64,000 nucleotides of DNA, taken from Tenacibaculum holothuriorum. Its GTDB lineage: Bacteria; Bacteroidota; Bacteroidia; Flavobacteriales; Flavobacteriaceae. A program made the position numbers and the translations under genes. A model generated the notes under the pieces. That model was not told the DNA's origin and ran no database searches. It was given only the letters and a program-made list of their open reading frames with translations. Below, in pieces: positions 18,028 through 26,139 of this stretch. The stretch lies in assembly GCF_002120225.1 (NCBI RefSeq), contig NZ_LAPZ01000011.1, positions 89,238-153,237 of the forward strand, written 5' to 3'. How positions within the stretch are numbered: position 1 is the stretch's first letter; every line of letters starts with the position of its first letter.

Positions 18028-19078
18028 TTTGTAAAGGTATAATTAAGTTAACCAAAAATTTATTTTCGGTTTGATTAATTGTTAGAGAAGATTGTTCTTT
18101 ATATAACATTTCTAGGCGTTTTTTAATGTTTTCTAAACCAATTCCTTTTTTAGTATTTGTATTGGTTTTTGCAGAATTTGTTATCGAAAAAAACAATTTA
18201 TCTTCTTGAGTTACTAAATCAATATTAATGGTTAAAACATCATCTTGATATGTTCCATGTTTAAAAGCATTTTCAACAAAAGGTAGCAATAACATGGGGG
18301 CAATTTTTATGTTTTGCTGATGAAATTCTTTCTCAAATTTCACAGATAAACTATCTTGAAATCTCATTTTTTCAAGAGAAATATAATCGTCAATATGTTT
18401 TATTTCGTCTGATAATAAAACAAAAGGTTTGTCAACTTGATAGAGAATATAGTCGAGAAGATTAGAAAGTTTTAAAATCATGTTTGGAGTTGTGTCTGAT
18501 TTCTTAAGAGCAAATCCATACAAAGTATTTAAAGTGTTGAATAAAAAATGAGGATGAATCTGCATTTTTAAAAACTTTAATTCTTGTTCTTTTAGTTGTA
18601 GCTGAGTAGCTAAAAACTTACTTCTTAAATCCTCGCTTTTTAATGCCGATTGATAATTATGCATGACCATACCCAGCATAATTACCACAAGGACTATAAA
18701 ATATACTCCAAAGACTATAAATGGTAATGTTTTAGTTAAAGGAGAAGCATCGTTGGTTGTTAAATCGTATGAAAAAATAAGCCCGTATAAGATTGATAGT
18801 ATTATAAAAAAAGAAGAAATAATAAACGTGTATACAGTATACAGAATGAATAAAACTTGTTTTTTTTGCAGTAAATATTTGGGAATTAAAAAGAATAAAA
18901 AGAAATAACTAGTGCAAATAGTAATTGGCATTAGAAATAAGGAAAACTTATTTACATAGTTTGTATTGTTAGTTCCGTAACCTAAAAAATAAGTGTAGAA
19001 AAAATAGACTCCAATCCAAAAAATAATATGAACCGCAGCAGTAATTAACCACTTTAATATTGATGATGTTTTTACCAC
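18020..19078 (-). CDS. LytS-like sensor histidine kinase (second pair)
   Basis: 352 residues with four N-terminal membrane helices (to about residue 140), coiled linker, PF06580 phospho-acceptor motif KMQIHPHFLFNTLNTLYGFA and a GHKL ATPase domain (APMLLLPFVENAFKHGTYQDD, KKGIGLENIKKRLEMLY). Paralogue of 9233-10309. It is divergent from a small MotA/ExbB-like gene across a 213-base gap. No dedicated sensory domain is visible, so the signal may be sensed in the membrane. Confidence 0.92.
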   Translation of the reverse strand: MVKTSSILKWLITAAVHIIFWIGVYFFYTYFLGYGTNNTNYVNKFSLFLMPITICTSYFFLFFLIPKYLLQKKQVLFILYTVYTFIISSFFIILSILYGLIFSYDLTTNDASPLTKTLPFIVFGVYFIVLVVIMLGMVMHNYQSALKSEDLRSKFLATQLQLKEQELKFLKMQIHPHFLFNTLNTLYGFALKKSDTTPNMILKLSNLLDYILYQVDKPFVLLSDEIKHIDDYISLEKMRFQDSLSVKFEKEFHQQNIKIAPMLLLPFVENAFKHGTYQDDVLTINIDLVTQEDKLFFSITNSAKTNTNTKKGIGLENIKKRLEMLYKEQSSLTINQTENKFLVNLIIPLQNE

Positions 19079-19254
19079 GCTAAATAATCTTTAGTGCAAT
19101 ATCTTTCTTTTTTTAAAAACACAGCATATTTTGCGATAAAATTCAAAAAACACAAGACGAATTACAATTTTACTGGTTGTCGATAAAAAACTGTAGATTT
19201 AGGAATCTATATTGTAAGACATCGAAATAAAACTAATTGAGTTATAATCTAAAA

Positions 19255-19262
19255 TACATTTG
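19255..19262 (+). promoter_or_regulatory. -7 promoter element before the MotA/ExbB-like gene
   Basis: TACATTTG, perfect TAnnTTTG, 29 bases before the ATG at 19292. The nearest TTG (19237-19239) is only 15 bases upstream, which is short. Confidence 0.45.
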
Positions 19263-19291
19263 AAGCATATTAACATTAAAATTTTACAACT

Positions 19292-19660
19292 ATGAATTTT
19301 TTATTTTTTGGTCAGTTTTTCGATAGATTAAACGAAGGAGGTCCAGTTTTTATGTATCCATTGTTTTTAATGATGCTTATTTGTATAGGTTTAATAATAT
19401 TTTCTTTCGTAAAAGGAGATGCTTCTGGGAAACTTCAAAAAATTGTACACCATGTTGGGTTGTTTGCTTTGGTTTGGGGTTTTTTGGGACAAATGATAGG
19501 ATTAATAGGAGCTTTTGATTCAATATCTATTGCTAATGATGTCAGTCCACAAGTATTGGCAGGAGGATTAAAAGTAGCGTTATTGTGCCCTACTTATGGA
19601 ATGTTTATTTTCTTAATTGCTCGTTTAGGAATTATAGGCTTAACTCTTAAAAAGAATTAA
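19292..19660 (+). CDS. Small MotA/TolQ/ExbB-like membrane protein
   Basis: 122 residues with three hydrophobic helices: about 20-40, 55-75 and 95-115. The segment GLFALVWGFLGQMIGLIGAFDSI and LKVALLCPTYGMFIFLIARL resemble the core helices of MotA/TolQ/ExbB proton channels, but the protein is about half the usual length and no ExbD/TolR partner is adjacent. Its divergent neighbour is a LytS/LytTR pair, so it may be a regulated target. Family membership is likely; function as an energy-transducing channel is uncertain. Confidence 0.65.
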   Translation: MNFLFFGQFFDRLNEGGPVFMYPLFLMMLICIGLIIFSFVKGDASGKLQKIVHHVGLFALVWGFLGQMIGLIGAFDSISIANDVSPQVLAGGLKVALLCPTYGMFIFLIARLGIIGLTLKKN

Positions 19661-19724
19661 ATACTAATTTTACTTAGTTAATTTTCAATACTCAGTTCTC
19701 AACAGAATTGGGTATTTTTGTTAT

Positions 19725-19958
19725 ATGAGTAGAAAGATAAAATTAATTTGGGATTTTAAAGGTCCAGAAGGTTTAGAGATAGCAAAACATCACTGTATTC
19801 ACTTAAAAGAATTCACGCAAATAGATAACTTACCATACCATGAAGTAGATTATAAAGAAGTAAACCCAATGCATACGTATGCTTTTATTACAGTTGACGA
19901 AACTTATATGAAAACGTTTAGAGATGCCTTAAAGCCCCATAGAGGAGAACTAGCTTAA
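19725..19958 (+). CDS. Conserved small hypothetical protein
   Basis: 77-residue soluble protein, MSRKIKLIWDFKGPEGLE..., rich in His (five) with HHCIHLKEF and EVNPMHTYAF segments. No signal peptide or membrane helix. Not recognised beyond being of a type seen in flavobacteria. A TATTTTTG promoter-like element (19713-19720) ends four bases before the ATG, which would give a near-leaderless mRNA. It converges with the BaiN-like flavoprotein gene and its last 4 bases overlap that gene's end. Confidence 0.65.
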   Translation: MSRKIKLIWDFKGPEGLEIAKHHCIHLKEFTQIDNLPYHEVDYKEVNPMHTYAFITVDETYMKTFRDALKPHRGELA

Positions 19959-21166
19959 TCTTCAGCAATTGCTTTAGCACAAATCCATCCACCAGTCCAA
20001 GCGTTTTGAAAGTTAAACCCACCAGTAACGGCATCAATGTTTAAAACTTCACCCACAAAGAATAAGTTTTTATGAAACTTGCTTTCAAAACGTTTAAAAT
20101 TGATTTCTTTTAAATCTACACCACCAGCGGTAACAAACTCTTCTTTAAAAGTAGATTTTCCGTTAGCTTCAAAAACCGATTTTGTTAGTTGACTTGCTAA
20201 GTTTTGTAATTGCTTATTGTTTAAATCTCCCCAATTCTGGTTTTGTTTTATTCCTGATGCTTCAACAAAGCGTTCCCACAATCTTCTTGGTATTTCTGTA
20301 AAAGGAGATTTTAAACTCGCTTGTTTTTTAGCCTGTTGCTTTTTTAATTGCTGAAGTTCTTCTAATGTGTCAGAGGTATCACTTCCCAACCAATTTACTT
20401 CAACGTTGTATTGGTAACTTTTCTCTGCTAAAATTCGAGCCCCGAAAGCAGATAGTTTCAAAACAGCGGGCCCGCTTAATCCCCAATGAGTGATTAATAA
20501 AGGACCATAGTTTTCTAATTTTGCATCTAAGATTTTAACCGTTGCATTTGGAACTGAAATCCCACCTAAATCTAAAATTCTTTTATCTTTTATGTTGAAA
20601 GTAAATAGCGATGGAACTGGATTAATGATAGAATGATCTAAGGTTTTAGCTAAATCCCAAACTTTTTTACTACTACCAGCTGCAACTACTAAATAATCGG
20701 CTTTAAAAGTTTTTTCTTTAGTGTTAACTACCCATTGTTCATTTTGTTTTTCAATAGAAAGTACACCATGATTTTTTAATACTTTAATGCCGAGGTCTTT
20801 TACAGCGTTTTGAAAACAATCAATAATAGCTTGTGAAGTGTTTGCTTCTGGAAAAACACGATTATCACTTTCAATTTTAAGAGGGACACCTTTGTTTTCG
20901 AACCATTCAAAAGTATCTCCAGTCATAAATTGATGAAAAGGACCTAATAACTCTTTTTCTCCACGAGGGTAGAATTTTGTTAGTTCTTTAGGTTCAAAGC
21001 AAGCATGAGTAACATTACAACGACCTCCACCAGAAATTTTTACTTTTTGTAAAACTTCCTTTCCCTTTTCAAGAATAGTAATGTCTAAGTCAGGGTTTTG
21101 TTCTTTAGCGTTTATCGCTGTGAAAAAACCAGCTGCACCACCACCAATTATAACTACTTTTTTCAT
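19955..21166 (-). CDS. BaiN/HI0933-type NAD(P)/FAD-dependent oxidoreductase
   Basis: 403-residue flavoprotein. Rossmann FAD motif at the N-terminus (VVIIGGGAAGFFTAINA), the family signature KVKISGGGRCNVTHAC near residue 41, a middle GTP-like insertion domain, and the C-terminal TAGGVDLKEIN and GEVLNIDAVTGGFNFQNAWTGGW motifs binding FAD. Length fits the HI0933 family. Substrate unknown (the BaiN name comes from bile-acid work in clostridia and should not be read as function here). Its ATG overlaps the stop of the GHMP kinase gene by one base (TAATG), so it is the third gene of a coupled HMGR-kinase-BaiN unit. Confidence 0.88.
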   Translation of the reverse strand: MKKVVIIGGGAAGFFTAINAKEQNPDLDITILEKGKEVLQKVKISGGGRCNVTHACFEPKELTKFYPRGEKELLGPFHQFMTGDTFEWFENKGVPLKIESDNRVFPEANTSQAIIDCFQNAVKDLGIKVLKNHGVLSIEKQNEQWVVNTKEKTFKADYLVVAAGSSKKVWDLAKTLDHSIINPVPSLFTFNIKDKRILDLGGISVPNATVKILDAKLENYGPLLITHWGLSGPAVLKLSAFGARILAEKSYQYNVEVNWLGSDTSDTLEELQQLKKQQAKKQASLKSPFTEIPRRLWERFVEASGIKQNQNWGDLNNKQLQNLASQLTKSVFEANGKSTFKEEFVTAGGVDLKEINFKRFESKFHKNLFFVGEVLNIDAVTGGFNFQNAWTGGWICAKAIAED

Positions 21167-22107
21167 TATATAACCATTTTAGAATAAGGGATAATTGTAT
21201 CAAATCCTTTTTGTCGAAAATATTTCGGAGTGTCTTCGTTACCAGTTGCTAGAACAAAATCGCCACCCCAAGCACCAAGACTTTTTATTTCCCCGAAATA
21301 GCCAAAAAATAATGAGTTTTTTACAGGATTCAATTTGATTATTGAACTAATTATTCTTTCATGTTCAACAATAATTTTATCAATGTCTTTAGAAGAAGTT
21401 GCATTGATAAATTCTTGAGATAATTCTGAAATATCTTTTATCTCTTGCTGGATATTTGAATTGTTTTTTCTGTATTGAGCAATTCCATCTCTACTGTTTT
21501 GTTTCTGATTTAAATACACAAAAAATAATTCGTCTGAAAAACTTGGTTTAAATTCAAGAGGTGTAACGATTGGTTGACTGAGCGTAGTCGAAGTCTTTTC
21601 CAATTGATAAAAAATAGGTGTATTATGTTTAGCACAAGCAATATCATAACCACTTCCAGAAAAAGCATTCCATAAAAGTGTAAACGGATTTACTTCTGCC
21701 CATGTAGCTATATTATTGATTAAAGTAGAAGAACTTCCTAATCCCCAATCTCTAGGGAAGGTTAAGTTAGTTTTTACAATATAACCATTATTGTTACTTA
21801 AAAAATCTGGATTTAAACGTTTGGCTTCTTGTAATAAATCGCGAAGTGTTTCAGCAATAAATTCAGCACTTCCTTCTTTGTCTGAATTAAATGTAGCTGA
21901 AGTTAAACGTAGTTTAGGTAAATCGAAACTAGCTTCAAACCAACAATCGCCAGTATGTGTAAAACTTCCCCAAATTAGTTGAGGTTCTTTAATAGGTTCA
22001 ATTACTAAATCTTGACCAAATTTTGTGGGTACAGCCAAAGATGTAGCTCCGTCTAAAACTACATATTCACCTGTAAGTAAAAGTTTTCCGTTACTGTAAA
22101 ACTGCAT
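21166..22107 (-). CDS. GYDIA-family GHMP kinase (possible phosphomevalonate kinase)
   Basis: 313 residues. GHMP fold features: YSNGKLLLTGEYVVLDGA at the N-terminus, ATP loop WGLGSSSTLIN (G122-S127 core), and GSGYDIACAKH (151-161), the motif that names this Bacteroidota family. The C-terminal GSGGG motif is replaced by GAWGGDFVLAT. It is coupled by one-base TAATG overlaps to HMG-CoA reductase upstream and a flavoprotein downstream. The window has mevalonate kinase and decarboxylase elsewhere, so the missing phosphomevalonate kinase step is an attractive inference, not shown. Residues 172-178 (TSTTLSQ) are encoded by a dispersed repeat (see that entry). Confidence 0.8.
   Translation of the reverse strand: MQFYSNGKLLLTGEYVVLDGATSLAVPTKFGQDLVIEPIKEPQLIWGSFTHTGDCWFEASFDLPKLRLTSATFNSDKEGSAEFIAETLRDLLQEAKRLNPDFLSNNNGYIVKTNLTFPRDWGLGSSSTLINNIATWAEVNPFTLLWNAFSGSGYDIACAKHNTPIFYQLEKTSTTLSQPIVTPLEFKPSFSDELFFVYLNQKQNSRDGIAQYRKNNSNIQQEIKDISELSQEFINATSSKDIDKIIVEHERIISSIIKLNPVKNSLFFGYFGEIKSLGAWGGDFVLATGNEDTPKYFRQKGFDTIIPYSKMVI
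21574..21595. repeat. Dispersed flavobacterial repeat inside a coding sequence
   Basis: Plus-strand TTGACTGAGCGTAGTCGAAG then TC; the core GACT-GAGCGTAGTC is an imperfect palindrome of the type scattered between genes in many flavobacterial genomes. Here it lies in frame within the GYDIA kinase gene and encodes residues 172-178. Related in style to 47067-47128. Confidence 0.6.
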
Positions 22108-23840
22108 TATACTAATCCAAATTGTTTAAAGTGATGTGTAAAATGTTTTACATGAAACTTTTTCCAGTATTCATAATCTAACTCTCCGAAGAAAGGATGT
22201 GTTATACTATTGTTTGGGTTTTCTTTGAAATAAGTTTCAAAAGTATCTATTTGAGTAAACAAATCATTTATAGATTCTTCAATAGAACTATATTTTGCAG
22301 GGTAAGGTTCTTCTGATAACATTGGTGCTTTAAAACCTGCTTGAATTTCACCATCAGTATCTAAGAAAGGTTTTCTTCTTGCAGACTTTTCATCAGAAAC
22401 AAAAATTCCAGTATCAATTCTTCCGTTAGAAATTCTTAGTAAAAAACCTAAGTGCTCAATCATTTGTTGTCCATTCATTTTACCAAATAATGGTTTAGAA
22501 TCAGCATTTAGTTTTGTGAGTTTTTCTGAAAGTTCTTCTTTATTTAGAAAATCTATCCAGTTTACTTTGGGTTTACGTAAAGAATTTATCTTTTCAACTA
22601 CTGCGCTGTGAGAAACTGTTCGGTTTTCAAAATATTTTGAAATCGCTTCTTTTTCTTCAGCTGTTGCATTGTGCTGATTTAAGATGTTTTGTAAATGCAT
22701 TTTCATATGTCCGTGCTGAATTCCTTTGGTAGTTAAAGCACGTAAAGCAGCAAAATTTTGTGCTAAACCAGCAGTTGCCATAATTTGCATTAAAGTTCTT
22801 GCTGATGGACACCCCATCATATCTAAAGATAATTTAGCCATAGGGTGTAAAGCGGTTAATCCACCAACGGTTCCTAAAGCTAATGGGATTTCAATCCAAA
22901 ATCTGAAAATTCCGTCTTTAACTTCGCAATGTGTTAAACTTTTATACTGTCCATCTTTCGAAGCATAGGCGTGTGCTCCAGCTTCAATAGCTCTAAAATC
23001 GTTTCCTGTTGCTAAAACCACAGCGTCAATACCGTTCATAATTCCTTTATTATGAGTAACAGCACGATAAGGTTCAATTTCTGCAATTTTAACTGCCTGC
23101 TCGAATTTTTGAGCAAATTTCTCTGGATTTTCACCACCTAATTCTTCTACTTTACAACTAACTTCTGCTCTTACTAAACATTTTGGAACATAGTTAGAAA
23201 GGATGCTCATTACAATTTCAATATCGTCTTTTTGAAATTGTTTAGCCATAGCTTCTAAGCACGAATTGATGAAATTCGCACCCATAGAATCTTTGGTTTC
23301 AAACGTTACATGAAGCTGATAATAATTAGCAAGCTTATCAGTTTTGTCAACTAATTGAATGTCTAAAATTCCACCACCACGTTTTTCCATGTTTTTTGTG
23401 ATGGAAGCAGTCGCAGCATATAATTCAGTTTTTTGTTGATTGAAATATGTCTCTAATTCCTTTTTATTACCAGCATACATAAAATGTACTTGACCAATTT
23501 TAGTGGTAGAAATAACTTCTGTTTTAAAACCACCTCGCGTACTCCAATATTTAGCAACTAAAGAAGCTGCGGCTACCACTGAGCTTTCTTCAACCACCAT
23601 TGGTATTACATAATCACGACCATTAATTACAAAGTTTGGAGCAATACCATACGGCATGTAAAAATTGGTGATAGTATTTTCAATAAAATCATCGTGTAAT
23701 TGTTGTAAAGAAGCATCTACATTCCAATATTGTTTTAGTGTTTGTATAATTTCGGGTTGGTTGTCAAAGTAAGTTTTTGCTAACCAATCAATTTTTTCTT
23801 CTTTGGTGAGTTTTGAAAATCCTGAAATAATTTTCGACAT
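22107..23840 (-). CDS. HMG-CoA reductase (class II-like) with C-terminal DUF1569/DinB-like domain
   Basis: Forms mevalonate from HMG-CoA. Residues 1-425 are a class II-type reductase: catalytic Glu in VVEESSVVAAAS (84/85), cofactor region DSMGAN (184-189), catalytic K265 (HNKGIMNG), D281 (ATGND), GTVGGLTALHP near 323, and H378 (GHM). The remaining 150 residues (about 428-577) are an extra domain: GKMNGQQMIEHLGFLLRIS and a C-terminal HPFFGELDYEYWKKFHVKHF...HHFKQFG pattern, resembling DUF1569/DinB-like helical bundles with their conserved histidines. No stop or linker break separates them. First gene of a coupled unit (TAATG overlap with the kinase). A -7 element TATCTTTG (23870-23863) lies 22 bases before the ATG. 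Confidence 0.88.
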   Translation of the reverse strand: MSKIISGFSKLTKEEKIDWLAKTYFDNQPEIIQTLKQYWNVDASLQQLHDDFIENTITNFYMPYGIAPNFVINGRDYVIPMVVEESSVVAAASLVAKYWSTRGGFKTEVISTTKIGQVHFMYAGNKKELETYFNQQKTELYAATASITKNMEKRGGGILDIQLVDKTDKLANYYQLHVTFETKDSMGANFINSCLEAMAKQFQKDDIEIVMSILSNYVPKCLVRAEVSCKVEELGGENPEKFAQKFEQAVKIAEIEPYRAVTHNKGIMNGIDAVVLATGNDFRAIEAGAHAYASKDGQYKSLTHCEVKDGIFRFWIEIPLALGTVGGLTALHPMAKLSLDMMGCPSARTLMQIMATAGLAQNFAALRALTTKGIQHGHMKMHLQNILNQHNATAEEKEAISKYFENRTVSHSAVVEKINSLRKPKVNWIDFLNKEELSEKLTKLNADSKPLFGKMNGQQMIEHLGFLLRISNGRIDTGIFVSDEKSARRKPFLDTDGEIQAGFKAPMLSEEPYPAKYSSIEESINDLFTQIDTFETYFKENPNNSITHPFFGELDYEYWKKFHVKHFTHHFKQFGLV

Positions 23841-23862
23841 TCTATCATCATTTTTGGTGGTT

Positions 23863-23870
23863 CAAAGATA
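23863..23870 (-). promoter_or_regulatory. -7 promoter element of the HMG-CoA reductase unit
   Basis: Minus-strand TATCTTTG, 22 bases before the ATG. No clear TTG upstream. Confidence 0.45.
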
Positions 23871-23982
23871 AATGAATCCTGTTAAAATCGCTTTCATATT
23901 CTGGATTTCTAACTTTTTAGGTGCGATTTTTGATGATTTTTCCGTAAACTTGGCAAACTTTTTATTTAAACAACAACGATAA

Positions 23983-26130
23983 ATGAAGAAATTGTTAATC
24001 TTTTTTTTGAGTATTACTTCACTTTTACAAGCTCAGAAAAAAGACATCACTCTAGAAGATATTTGGAAAAAAGGCACATTTAGAGCCGATTATATGAACT
24101 CCTTAAACTCCATGAACGGAGATTTTTATTCACTTCTCAATTATAGTAAAGAGGGTTCAACTGTAGATAAATACAGTTATAAAACGTTAGAAAAAGTAGC
24201 AACTATTGTAAATAGTAAAGACTTAAACGGAATACAGTATATTCAGTCATATTCATTTAACAATGACGAAACAAAGTTAATTTTAGGAACTAACTTTAAG
24301 CAAATATTTCGTCATTCATACACTGGGACTTTTTATGTGTATGATATTGCCTCAAAGTCACTGTCGTTAATTGGGGAAAATATTCAAGAACCAACATTTT
24401 CTCCAGATAGTAAGAAAATAGCATACGCTAAAGAGAATAACTTATATATTAAGGATTATTCTAAAGACGAAACTATTTACCAAATTACAAATAGCGGTAA
24501 AAAGAACGAAATTATTAACGGTATTACAGATTGGGTGTATGAAGAAGAATTTGGTTTTGTAAAAGCTTTCGATTGGAGTGCAGATAGTAAGAATTTAGCG
24601 TATTTACGTTTTGATGAAAGTAAAGTGAAAACTTTTTCGATGGATGTTTACGGGAAAGATAAATACCCAAGTCAACATGTATTCAAGTATCCAAAAGCAG
24701 GTGAAGAAAATGCAAAAGTAACGTTGCATATTTTTTCATTAAATACTAATAAAACTGCTGAGATTAGAGTAGGAGATTACGAATATATCCCTAGAATTAA
24801 TTGGACAAAAGAAGCAAATACATTAGCAGTTCGTACATTAAATCGTCATCAAAATGATTTAAAAATGTATTTCGTAAATGCTACAACTTTTAATAGTTCT
24901 TTAATTTTAAACGAAACTGATAAAGCATATGTAGATGTTACTGATGATTTAACCTTCTTAGATGATAATAGTTTTATTTGGACTAGTGAAAAAGATGGAT
25001 ATAATCACATTTATCATTATGCGAAAGATGGTAAATTAATCAATCAAGTTACTAAAGGTAATTGGGAAGTAACTTCTTATTACGGAATCAACCCAAAGAA
25101 GAAGACTATTTATTACCAGTCTGTAGAAAATGGTTCTATTAATAGAGGAGTGTATAGTATTTCTTTAAAAGGAAAAAATAAGAAGTTGTTAAGTAATCCA
25201 GATGGGACAAATAGAGCTTCGTTCAGTAAGAATATGCACTATTTTATCAATACATTTTCTGATGCTAATACACCAAACGTATACACTTTAAGAAATGCTG
25301 ACGGAAAAGTGTTGAAAACTATTAAAGATAACGCAGCTTTAAAAGAAACAATTGCTCAGTATAACTTAAGTAAAAAAGAATTCTCTACTATTAATGTTAA
25401 TGGTGAAGAGTTAAATATGTATACCATAAAACCTATTAACTTCGACCCTAATAAAAAATACCCAGTATTGATGTATCAATATTCTGGACCAGGGTCTCAG
25501 CAAGTAGCGAACCGTTGGAATGGCTCTAACGATTATTGGCACCAAATGTTAGCACAAGATGGATATATCATTGTGTGTGTTGATGGTAGGGGAACAGGTT
25601 ATAAGGGGCGCGATTTTAAGAAAGTAACCTATATGAACTTAGTGAAACATGAAACTGAAGATCAAATAGCAGTAGCGAAGAAATTAGCTGAATTACCATA
25701 TGTAGATGCAAAGAGAATTGGAATTTGGGGTTGGTCTTTTGGAGGTCATATGAGTACAAATTGCTTACTAAAAGGAAACGATGTTTTCTCAACTGCTATA
25801 GCTGTAGCACCAGTAACTACTTGGAGGTTTTACGATACAATTTATACAGAACGTTATATGCGTACGCCAGAAGAAAACCCTTCAGGATACGATGATAATT
25901 CGCCATTAAATTACCCAGAATTATTAAAAGGAAAATACCTGTTAATTCACGGTACTGGAGATGATAATGTACACGTGCAAAATGCATATCGAATGGCAGA
26001 AGCATTAATTCAGGCTAACAAGCAATTCGAATGGGGTATGTATCCAGATAAGAATCACGGAATTTACGGTGGAAATACACGTTTACACTTGTATACTAAA
26101 ATGACAAACTTTATTAAAAACAACTTATAA
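23983..26130 (+). CDS. Dipeptidyl peptidase IV-type S9 serine peptidase
   Basis: Periplasmic peptidase that removes N-terminal dipeptides, usually X-Pro. 715 residues: signal peptide (1-17, ending LLQAQ), eight-bladed beta-propeller (about 60-450, PF00930; contains the DPP IV Glu motif DWVYEEEFGFVKAFDWS) and alpha/beta-hydrolase domain (about 480-715, PF00326). Catalytic triad: S585 in GWSFGGHMS, an Asp near 660 in HGTGDDNVH, H692 in DKNHGIYGG. A POT peptide transporter gene follows after 9 bases, so secreted peptide cleavage and uptake appear linked. Confidence 0.94.
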   Translation: MKKLLIFFLSITSLLQAQKKDITLEDIWKKGTFRADYMNSLNSMNGDFYSLLNYSKEGSTVDKYSYKTLEKVATIVNSKDLNGIQYIQSYSFNNDETKLILGTNFKQIFRHSYTGTFYVYDIASKSLSLIGENIQEPTFSPDSKKIAYAKENNLYIKDYSKDETIYQITNSGKKNEIINGITDWVYEEEFGFVKAFDWSADSKNLAYLRFDESKVKTFSMDVYGKDKYPSQHVFKYPKAGEENAKVTLHIFSLNTNKTAEIRVGDYEYIPRINWTKEANTLAVRTLNRHQNDLKMYFVNATTFNSSLILNETDKAYVDVTDDLTFLDDNSFIWTSEKDGYNHIYHYAKDGKLINQVTKGNWEVTSYYGINPKKKTIYYQSVENGSINRGVYSISLKGKNKKLLSNPDGTNRASFSKNMHYFINTFSDANTPNVYTLRNADGKVLKTIKDNAALKETIAQYNLSKKEFSTINVNGEELNMYTIKPINFDPNKKYPVLMYQYSGPGSQQVANRWNGSNDYWHQMLAQDGYIIVCVDGRGTGYKGRDFKKVTYMNLVKHETEDQIAVAKKLAELPYVDAKRIGIWGWSFGGHMSTNCLLKGNDVFSTAIAVAPVTTWRFYDTIYTERYMRTPEENPSGYDDNSPLNYPELLKGKYLLIHGTGDDNVHVQNAYRMAEALIQANKQFEWGMYPDKNHGIYGGNTRLHLYTKMTNFIKNNL

Positions 26131-26139
26131 TAATTTACC

